Of a stretch of DNA of 5,055 bases, positions 1 through 5,055 are shown piece by piece (the stretch's first letter is position 1; each line of letters starts with the position of its first letter). Source of the DNA: an uncultured Gemmatimonadota bacterium. Lineage in GTDB: Bacteria; Gemmatimonadota; Gemmatimonadetes; Gemmatimonadales; Gemmatimonadaceae. The notes beneath the pieces were generated by a model, which worked only from the letters and a program-made list of their open reading frames with translations, had not been told where the DNA came from and ran no database searches. The translations under genes and the position numbers were made by a program. The stretch covers positions 1-5,055 of the forward strand of contig CAITQY010000526.1 of NCBI GenBank assembly GCA_903894655.1, in the 5' to 3' direction.

Positions 1-74
1 TCCACCTGTTGCGTGATGGTGATGCCGGCGCGGTGGAAGACGTGCTTCGCGTGCCCGACAGCTGACGGCGTCAG
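1..74 (-). CDS. Possible start of a further minus-strand gene (3'-partial, uncertain)
   Basis: The frame beginning at CTG 74, which overlaps the preceding stop as CTGA, is open to the window edge. It reads L/M-TPSAVGHAKHVFHRAG followed by ITITQQV. Its codons end in G or C in 21 of 24 cases, like the neighbouring genes, and the junction copies the overlap pattern of the operon. Against it: CTG is a rare start, no Shine-Dalgarno is visible, and I do not recognise the peptide. A competing reading is the C-terminus of a convergent plus-strand gene ending with TGA at 63-65 (frame from base 3, ...AGAVEDVLRVPDS), leaving a 5-base gap to the minus-strand stop. The segment may also simply be non-coding. 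Confidence 0.3.
   Translation of the reverse strand, partial: MTPSAVGHAKHVFHRAGITITQQV
62..74. repeat. 13-base palindrome over the operon-end stop codon
   Basis: CTGACGGCGTCAG has a 5-bp stem (CTGAC/GTCAG) around GGC. It contains the TGA of the hypothetical protein on the minus strand (71-73) and a TGA on the plus strand (63-65). With no T-run it is too short to call a terminator. Confidence 0.4.
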
Positions 75-763
75 GCCCGTGGCGGTTTCGGGGCGGCCGC
101 GGCGCGTGAGCGCACTAAGGACCGCTCGCGCTCGATCCGCTGGATCACGCGGTTCCAGTCGGTCACGCTTGGCGTGCTCTCCATCAGCGCGGAGAGCGGC
201 TGGTTCACGTCGATCTGCCCGTCGAAGATGAGCAGCGCCGACTGCACGTCGCGCTGCTTCAGGCGGTACTCGCCGAAGCCCGGCGTGATCGGGAGCATGT
301 CGAGCGGCCGGAAGTCGCGTCCGGTGTTGTTGATGATGAACTCCTGCGGAGAAAAGCGCGTTTCGCCTTGCTCCTGCGCAAAGAAGCTCACGTACCAGAT
401 CGAGTAGCTCGGCAGGCGGTTTCGCTCCTTCACGGCGAGCAGATCCCGATCCTTGCTGGCCACGAGCTCGCGCAAAGACCGGTACGAATCCGGCGACAAC
501 AGCCGGATGATCCGCTCGTCGAGCGGGATCGCGCGGACCTGTAGGCCGTTCGCCGGCGACACCTTCAGCGCAATGTCGTCCTGACGCAGCGTGCCGAAGC
601 CGGCGGGGATCCAGTTGGGATCGAGCGTGTCACCTTGCGTGCCCGACTGCCCGGCGGGCGGCATGACCGGCCGCACCTGCGCAATGATCGCCGACGCCGA
701 GGCGCAGGCGCCCAGCACGCTCGCGACGACGGCCAGCACGGTGTATTTCGCCGCCACCGTCAC
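71..763 (-). CDS. Hypothetical exported protein, possible lipoprotein
   Basis: I do not recognise a named family for this 230-residue protein. Its N-terminus is a classic export signal: a short Lys-containing n-region (MTVAAK), a hydrophobic core (YTVLAVVASVLG) and LGAC ending at Cys20, which fits a permissive lipobox. Cleavage by signal peptidase I further on (after SASA or AIIA) is the alternative. The mature part has no further membrane segment. Residues about 55-195 alternate short hydrophobic strands with polar turns (for example ALKVSPANGLQVRAIPL and SIWYVSFFAQE) and look like a beta-rich globular domain, perhaps Ig-like; this is inference only. The tail is basic and Ala/Pro-rich (RSRAAAAPKPPRA). 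The GTG start overlaps the engB TGA as GTGA and is preceded by GAGG at 768-771, four bases away. An upstream extension of the same frame through engB is rejected because it would be antisense-free overlap coding with Arg/Pro-rich filler. It is co-transcribed with engB by position, but no functional link is visible. Confidence 0.85.
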   Translation of the reverse strand: MTVAAKYTVLAVVASVLGACASASAIIAQVRPVMPPAGQSGTQGDTLDPNWIPAGFGTLRQDDIALKVSPANGLQVRAIPLDERIIRLLSPDSYRSLRELVASKDRDLLAVKERNRLPSYSIWYVSFFAQEQGETRFSPQEFIINNTGRDFRPLDMLPITPGFGEYRLKQRDVQSALLIFDGQIDVNQPLSALMESTPSVTDWNRVIQRIERERSLVRSRAAAAPKPPRA

Positions 764-1503
764 GTCGCCTCGGTGGCAGGCGCCTGTTCGGCGTGGCCCT
801 CCGGCAGGTCGCCGGGGGATTCCTCCGACGGCTCTGGAAGCTTCCAGTCGGGAAGTGCCAGCAAGTCGATCAGCGCCGAGGCCAGTTCGTCGCGGCCCAG
901 TCCCGTGGTCGCACTGAAGGGCACGATCTGATCGATGTCCAATCCGAGAAACTTCGACAGCGTTTCGAGGCGCGGCTTCACTTCGAGCTTCCGCAGCTTG
1001 TCGATCTTGGTGACGGCGAAGATCGTCGGGACGCCAAGATCCGCGAGGAAGTCGAGCATCGTGAGGTCGTCTTCGGTGGGGTCGTGGCGGACATCGAGCA
1101 GCTGCACCACGCCACGCAACACCGGACTGTCCGTGAGATAGCCCTCGATCAGCGGACGCCACTCGGCCTTTCGCGCCTTCGAGATCTTCGCATAGCCATA
1201 CCCCGGAAGGTCGGCCAGGCAGAAGAGCTTGTTGACGTTGAAGAAGTGGATCTCGCGCGTGCGGCCGGGCGTGTTGCTCACCCGCGCAAACGACTTGCGT
1301 CGCATCAGGCGGTTCAGCAACGACGACTTGCCCACGTTGGAGCGGCCGGCGAAGGCGATCTCCGGCAGGTTGGGATCTGGACGCCATCCGCCCTGCTTGG
1401 CCATCGGCCCGAGATACTCCAGGCTCTTAATGACTAACGGGTCGACGCGCGGCACGATCACCGGCGCGCCGAGGTCGGTGATCACGGGAGACGAGTCGCT
1501 CAC
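760..1503 (-). CDS. engB: Ribosome biogenesis GTP-binding protein EngB/YsxC
   Basis: Cytoplasmic TRAFAC-class GTPase of the EngB/YihA/YsxC family, which acts in late assembly of the large (50S) ribosomal subunit. The 247-residue protein has the G motifs in order: G1 GRSNVGKSS at 53-61, the G2 region NTPGRTREIHFF at 77-88 with its conserved Thr, G3 DLPGYG at 98-103, G4 TKIDK at 165-169 and G5 SATTG at 197-201. The family is usually about 195-210 residues. The excess is an N-terminal leader of about 20 residues and a Pro/Glu-rich, probably disordered tail after about residue 218 (ending APATEAT). The GTG start overlaps the lon stop as GTGA and has GGAG at 1512-1515 with an 8-base spacer, which supports this start over the internal Met34, which lies only 13 residues before the family core. 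The stop overlaps the next GTG in the same way, pointing to translational coupling at both ends. The same order lon-engB occurs in Bacillus (lonA-ysxC). Confidence 0.95.
   Translation of the reverse strand: MSDSSPVITDLGAPVIVPRVDPLVIKSLEYLGPMAKQGGWRPDPNLPEIAFAGRSNVGKSSLLNRLMRRKSFARVSNTPGRTREIHFFNVNKLFCLADLPGYGYAKISKARKAEWRPLIEGYLTDSPVLRGVVQLLDVRHDPTEDDLTMLDFLADLGVPTIFAVTKIDKLRKLEVKPRLETLSKFLGLDIDQIVPFSATTGLGRDELASALIDLLALPDWKLPEPSEESPGDLPEGHAEQAPATEAT
768..771 (-). promoter_or_regulatory. Weak ribosome binding site of the hypothetical exported protein
   Basis: GAGG in the last codons of engB, 4 bases before the GTG at 763. The short spacing suggests reliance on ribosomes terminating at the overlapping engB TGA. 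Confidence 0.35.
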
Positions 1504-3899
1504 GTGGGGCGCTCCATCTCGGAATCGATCACCATTGCATCACGCACGTCAGGCAGGGGAGAGCGCAGGGCCAGCGCGAGCACTTCATCCATCGTGCGCA
1601 CGGGATACCACGTGACTTCATTCCGAACATCTTCAGGGAGCTCCGCCAAATCCTTGGCGTTGCCTTGCGGCACGATCACATGCGAGATGTGATGGCGGTG
1701 CGCGGCCACCCCCTTTTCGCGCACGCCACCGATCGGCAACACCCGACCACGCAGCGTGATTTCACCGGTCATTGCCACATCGCCACGCACGGGGATGCCC
1801 GTGAGCGCGCTGGTGAGCGCGGTGGCCAGCGCAATACCTGCTGATGGTCCGTCTTTGGGGGTCGCGCCGGCGGGCAAATGCACGTGAATGTCGCGCGTGC
1901 GATGGAAGTCGGCCGGCAGCCCCATGGAATGGGCGCGTGAGCGCACATAGCTGAGCGCCGCCGCCGCCGATTCCTTGATCACGTCGCCCAACGTGCCGGT
2001 GAGCTGCAGACGTCCACGTCCAGGCACGACGCTGACTTCGATTTCGAGCAGTTCGCCGCCCACGTGGGTGTACGCGAGACCAGACGCCACCCCCACCTGA
2101 TCGCGAAGACCGCTCTCCTGCTCGTCGTGCGGGGCCGGGCCCAGCATCGACGGCAACTCGTCCTTGGTGATCACGACTTTTGCGTCGGGCGCGAGCGCGC
2201 GGCGGGCCAGCTTGCGCGACACGCGCGCGAGGCGACGATCGAGGTCGCGTACGCCGGCTTCGCGCGTCCAGCCACGGATCAACGCCGACAGCACATTCGG
2301 TTCGAGCGTGACCTGGTCGGGCGAAATACCGTGCGCGGCCAACTGTCGCGGCAGCAGGAACCGGCGGGCGATGGTGATCTTCTCCGGCTCGAGATAGCCG
2401 GGCAGACGAATGATCTCCATGCGATCGCGCAGCGCTTCCGGAATGGACGCCAGCGAATTGGCGGTCGTGAGGAAGAGCACCTGTGACAGGTCGTAATCGA
2501 CTTCGAGGAAGTGATCGTTGAAGGCGTGATGCTGTTCGGGATCGAGCACCTCGAGCAGCGCCGCGGCCGGATCACCGCGCCAGTCACTCCCGAGCTTGTC
2601 GATCTCGTCGAGCAGGATCACCGGATTGATCGTTTCGGCGCGCCGCATGGCCTGAATGATACGGCCGGGCAGCGCACCAATGTACGTCCGTCGATGTCCG
2701 CGAATCTCCGCTTCGTCGCGCACGCCGCCGAGTGCCATCCGCACGAACTTGCGGCCGAGCGCATGAGCGATGGACTTCCCGAGCGAGGTTTTGCCGACAC
2801 CGGGCGGACCCACCAGGCAGAGGATCGGGCCGGGCAGGTGCCCGACGCGTCCGAGCACCGCGATGTAGTCGAGGATCCGTTCCTTCACTTCATCGAGGCC
2901 GTAGTGATCGGCCTCGAGCACCGAGCGCGCGTGGTCGAGATCGATGGTGTCGTCGGAGCGCACCGTCCACGGCAGATTGAGCGCCCAATCGAGCCAGCCG
3001 CGCGTCACCGTGGCGTCGGGCGACATCGGCGAGCTGCGTTTGAGCTTCCGCAGTTCGCGATGCGCCCTCGTGGCCACCGTGGGCGGCAATCCACGCCCGG
3101 CCACCTGCTTGGCAAGATCTTCGAACTCGTCGCCGTCTTCCTGGCCGAGTTCCTTGTGAATCGCGCGCAGCTGCTCCTGCAGATAGAACTCACGCTGGTT
3201 CTGAAAGAGCGACCCGCGGACCTGTTCATCGAGCTTCTTCTCGAGCTTGAGCAGTTCGAGTTCGTTGCCCAGCACCGTGACGAGTTGCGACGCAAGATCG
3301 GCGAGCGTGGGTGCTTCGAGCAGCCGCTGCCGCTGTTCAATGGGCACCTGCAGGTGCGCCGCGATGCCAAACGCGATGCGTTGCTCGTCATCGAGCGACT
3401 GCAGCAGGCCGACCACTTCCGGCGGCAGGCGCCGATGGAGGCTGGCGTACTCCTCGAACATCGTGAGCGCTTGGCGCAGCGTGGCGTGGGTGTGGGCGCG
3501 CGGAGCCGCCTTGGGTGCCGCGGGGCGCAACGGCAACAGCACGACGCGCGCCTCGAGCAGCGCACTGGTGCGCGACGAGGTGTACCGTTGCACACTCACG
3601 CGCGATACGGCTTCCACCAGGATCTTGGTGGTGCCACCGGCGAGTCGCGTGACCTGCTGCAGGCGCGCAAGCACGCCCACGCGATGCAGGTCGGACGAGC
3701 CGGGCGTCTGGACGTCGGCATCACGCTGCGTGACGAGCAGCAGTTCTTGGTTGCCGGTGGTTGCCGAGCTGACCGCGGCAAGCGACCCCTCGCGTCCGAT
3801 CAGGAGGGGCATGGCGACATGGGGGAACAACACCACGTCGCGAAGTGGAAGGACCGGCAGCCGTAGGCTGCCGGTCCCTGAAGTGCGGTTCGTGCTCAG
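1500..3899 (-). CDS. lon: ATP-dependent endopeptidase Lon (S16), complete; start probably CTG
   Basis: Cytoplasmic homohexameric AAA+ serine protease that degrades misfolded and short-lived regulatory proteins. Counting from a CTG at 3899 gives 799 residues, a normal Lon length. Domains in order: N-terminal substrate-binding domain (about 12-225, opening with LPVLPLRDVVLFPH), coiled-coil linker (KLEKKLDEQVRGSLFQNQREF region), AAA+ domain with Walker A GPPGVGKT at 364-371 and Walker B VILLDEIDK at 427-435, then the protease domain. The catalytic Ser686 lies in KDGPSAGIAL and Lys729 in GGVREKG, 43 residues apart as in E. coli (S679/K722). The first canonical start is GTG at 3836 (778 residues), but that would remove conserved LPVLPLRD and has no visible Shine-Dalgarno. 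Upstream of it the frame is open to a stop at 3990-3992 with no ATG, GTG or TTG. CTG at 3899 overlaps the clpX stop (CTGA) behind a purine-rich stretch. The gene identity is certain; the start is inferred. The stop overlaps engB (GTGA). Confidence 0.95.
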   Translation of the reverse strand: MSTNRTSGTGSLRLPVLPLRDVVLFPHVAMPLLIGREGSLAAVSSATTGNQELLLVTQRDADVQTPGSSDLHRVGVLARLQQVTRLAGGTTKILVEAVSRVSVQRYTSSRTSALLEARVVLLPLRPAAPKAAPRAHTHATLRQALTMFEEYASLHRRLPPEVVGLLQSLDDEQRIAFGIAAHLQVPIEQRQRLLEAPTLADLASQLVTVLGNELELLKLEKKLDEQVRGSLFQNQREFYLQEQLRAIHKELGQEDGDEFEDLAKQVAGRGLPPTVATRAHRELRKLKRSSPMSPDATVTRGWLDWALNLPWTVRSDDTIDLDHARSVLEADHYGLDEVKERILDYIAVLGRVGHLPGPILCLVGPPGVGKTSLGKSIAHALGRKFVRMALGGVRDEAEIRGHRRTYIGALPGRIIQAMRRAETINPVILLDEIDKLGSDWRGDPAAALLEVLDPEQHHAFNDHFLEVDYDLSQVLFLTTANSLASIPEALRDRMEIIRLPGYLEPEKITIARRFLLPRQLAAHGISPDQVTLEPNVLSALIRGWTREAGVRDLDRRLARVSRKLARRALAPDAKVVITKDELPSMLGPAPHDEQESGLRDQVGVASGLAYTHVGGELLEIEVSVVPGRGRLQLTGTLGDVIKESAAAALSYVRSRAHSMGLPADFHRTRDIHVHLPAGATPKDGPSAGIALATALTSALTGIPVRGDVAMTGEITLRGRVLPIGGVREKGVAAHRHHISHVIVPQGNAKDLAELPEDVRNEVTWYPVRTMDEVLALALRSPLPDVRDAMVIDSEMERPT
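1512..1515 (-). promoter_or_regulatory. Ribosome binding site of engB
   Basis: GGAG in the minus-strand sense, 8 bases before the GTG at 1503 and inside the last codons of lon. The good match and spacing support the GTG start and an initiation site that would be used by ribosomes finishing lon. Confidence 0.6.
3851..3877 (-). repeat. Perfect 12-bp inverted repeat (hairpin) at the clpX-lon junction
   Basis: On the minus strand GGACCGGCAGCC and GGCTGCCGGTCC are separated by a three-base TAC loop. An A-T and a G-U pair can extend the stem to 3849-3879. It begins 18 bases past the clpX stop and would be read as an intergenic terminator or attenuator, but the 3' side (TTCCACTTC) has no real U-tract. 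If lon starts at CTG 3899, the hairpin lies inside lon and encodes about residues 8-16. The loop then carries the Leu codon CTA, of a kind expected to be rare in this GC-rich sequence. It could act as a weak terminator, an mRNA stability element between clpX and lon, or a translational control element. Confidence 0.8.
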
Positions 3900-5055
3900 G
3901 CTTCCTTCTTCTGCCGCTTCGGCGCGATTTCGAGGAGCGGTGGACCGCCGTGCAACACGGAGGCTTCCGTGACGCGAACTTCGACCACGTCATCCCGGGT
4001 GGGAAGGTCGAACATCGTGTCCTGCAGGGTTTCTTCGAGAATGGCACGGAGGCCGCGGGCGCCGGTGCCACGGCGCAGCGCCTTGCTGGCCACGGCGCGG
4101 AGGGCGGACTCCTCGAAGGTGATCTTCACATCCTCGAATCCAAAGAGGCGCTGATACTGCTTGGTGAGCGCGTTCTTCGGTTCCTTGAGGATCTGGACCA
4201 GCGAGTCTTCGTCGAGCGCTTCAAGGGGCACGCACACCGGCAAGCGTCCCACCAGTTCCGGGATGATCCCGAAGCGGAGCAGGTCGTCCGGCTCGACTTC
4301 AGCGAACGGCGTTTTCGGCGTGGTCTGCTTGATCGAAACCACCTTGCCGTCGCCCTTCTTGTTGTCGAAGCCCAGCTGGCGACGTCCGGTACGCGCTTCG
4401 ATGATTTTTTCGAGACCGTCGAAGGCGCCACCGCAGATGAACAGAATGTCCTTGGTGTTGATCTGGATGTATTCCTGCTGCGGGTGCTTGCGGCCACCCT
4501 GCGGAGGCACGCTGGCCACGGTGCCTTCGAGAATCTTGAGCAGCGCCTGCTGCACGCCCTCGCCGGACACGTCACGCGTGATGCTGGGGTTTTCGGACTT
4601 GCGCGCGATCTTGTCGATTTCGTCGATGTAGACGATGCCGCGCTCGCACTCGGCCACATTGAAGTCGCCGGCCTGCAACAGGCGCACCAGAATGTTTTCG
4701 ACGTCCTCACCCACGTAACCCGCTTCGGTGAGCGTGGTCGCGTCGGCGATCGTGAACGGCACATCAAGAATGCGGGCGAGCGTCTGCGCGAGCAGCGTCT
4801 TGCCGGTGCCGGTGGGGCCAATGAGCAGGATGTTCGACTTGTCCAGCTCGACGTCATCCTCGCGCGCATTGCCCGCCGCGTTGATGCGCTTGTAGTGGTT
4901 GTAGACCGCCACGGAGAGCGCCCGCTTGGCGTTCTCCTGGCCGATCACATATTGATCGAGGGTGCTCTTGATCTCCCGGGGCGTGGGCACCTGGGTGATC
5001 GCTTCGGCAACTTCCCGCTCCTCGTCCTCGGACAGGATCTCATTGCAGAGCGCGA
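3896..5055 (-). CDS. clpX: ATP-dependent Clp protease ATP-binding subunit ClpX (5'-partial)
   Basis: Cytoplasmic AAA+ unfoldase that recognises tagged substrates, unfolds them with ATP and threads them into ClpP. The visible part is 385 codons. Its third residue is a Cys in an LCNEI context, matching the fourth zinc-ligand Cys of the ClpX zinc-binding domain, so roughly 40 N-terminal residues lie beyond the window edge. A GTG at 4990 is an internal Val (QVPTPREIK), not the start. In visible-residue numbering: Walker A GPTGTGKT at 79-86, pore loop GYVG at 112-115, Walker B VYIDEID at 141-147, substrate-contact RKH loop at 188-190, ClpP-docking tripeptide LGF at 227-229 (IGF in E. coli), and sensor-2 GARGLR at 331-336. 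All the motifs needed for activity and ClpP docking are present. The basic tail KRQKKEA ends in a TGA that overlaps the proposed lon CTG start. clpP would be expected just upstream, outside the window. Confidence 0.97.
   Translation of the reverse strand, partial: ALCNEILSEDEEREVAEAITQVPTPREIKSTLDQYVIGQENAKRALSVAVYNHYKRINAAGNAREDDVELDKSNILLIGPTGTGKTLLAQTLARILDVPFTIADATTLTEAGYVGEDVENILVRLLQAGDFNVAECERGIVYIDEIDKIARKSENPSITRDVSGEGVQQALLKILEGTVASVPPQGGRKHPQQEYIQINTKDILFICGGAFDGLEKIIEARTGRRQLGFDNKKGDGKVVSIKQTTPKTPFAEVEPDDLLRFGIIPELVGRLPVCVPLEALDEDSLVQILKEPKNALTKQYQRLFGFEDVKITFEESALRAVASKALRRGTGARGLRAILEETLQDTMFDLPTRDDVVEVRVTEASVLHGGPPLLEIAPKRQKKEA
3903..3907 (-). promoter_or_regulatory. Candidate ribosome binding site for the CTG start of lon
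   Basis: AAGGA within the purine-rich run GAAGAAGGAAG at the end of clpX, 3 bases before the CTG at 3899. The spacing is shorter than usual, so this alone is weak. The GTG at 3836 has nothing comparable upstream (TTCCACTTCGCGAC). Confidence 0.35.

Noticed and set aside
71..1387. Reading the hypothetical protein as a 438-residue protein starting at 1387
   Set aside because: The first 208 residues would overlap engB in another frame and are Arg/Pro/Ala-rich. The GTG at 763 starts a proper signal peptide and overlaps the engB stop.
793..1437. 214-codon plus-strand frame opposite engB
   Set aside because: It is antisense to all EngB G motifs and has low-complexity composition, so it is a shadow of the real gene.
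3834..3836. GTG at 3836 as the true lon start
   Set aside because: The conserved LPVLPLRD lies in frame just upstream, and no Shine-Dalgarno precedes this GTG. It is kept only as the fallback annotation.
2511..3866. 451-codon open frame on the plus strand opposite lon
   Set aside because: It lies entirely antisense to the well-supported lon gene. Its translation is Arg/Glu/His-rich without recognisable motifs, as expected for a mirror frame of high-GC coding DNA.
3851..3877. Standard rho-independent terminator ending the clpX transcript
   Set aside because: The stem is strong, but the following bases are TTCCACTTC on the minus strand, not a U-run, and the next gene is contiguous. It is reported as a hairpin instead.
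4988..4990. GTG at 4990 as the clpX start
   Set aside because: The frame continues upstream to the window edge with LCNEIL, the end of the ClpX zinc-binding domain, so this codon is internal.

Overview
This GC-rich 5.05-kb window carries one co-oriented minus-strand gene block, read from high to low coordinates: clpX (5' end outside the window), lon, engB/ysxC, and a small predicted exported protein or lipoprotein of unknown function. The order clpX-lon-engB is a conserved bacterial arrangement (Bacillus has clpX-lonB-lonA-ysxC; E. coli has clpP-clpX-lon). The strong G/C preference at third codon positions and the sequence style suggest a high-GC Gram-negative-type bacterium. Gemmatimonadota is my best guess, but no marker in the window proves it.

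Layout. 3896-5055 (-): ClpX, from the last zinc-finger cysteine to the stop. 3851-3877: a perfect 12-bp inverted repeat. 1500-3899 (-): Lon protease, complete with AAA+ and Ser-Lys protease domains. 760-1503 (-): EngB GTPase. 71-763 (-): hypothetical protein with a signal peptide and possible lipobox. 1-74: edge sequence, possibly the start of another minus-strand gene, or the tail of a convergent plus-strand gene. No stretch longer than 300 bases lacks a gene. I see no tRNA or rRNA gene, CRISPR array, insertion sequence or phage gene.

The genes fit together as a protein-quality-control and ribosome-assembly block. ClpX unfolds tagged substrates for ClpP, Lon degrades damaged and regulatory proteins, and EngB acts in large-subunit assembly. 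The genes are packed so tightly that each downstream start overlaps the preceding stop by four bases: CTGA for clpX/lon, GTGA for lon/engB and GTGA for engB/hypothetical. This implies one transcript with translational coupling.

The most interesting observation is the 5' end of lon. The conserved Lon N-terminal strand (LPVLPLRDVVLFPH) is encoded upstream of the first canonical start codon (GTG at 3836). The frame is open back to a stop at 3990-3992 but contains no ATG, GTG or TTG in that stretch. The best candidate start is a CTG that overlaps the clpX stop. A strong hairpin, which looks like an intergenic terminator, then falls inside the lon coding sequence about 20 nt after that start. I found no evidence of an undescribed multi-gene system; the rest is housekeeping.
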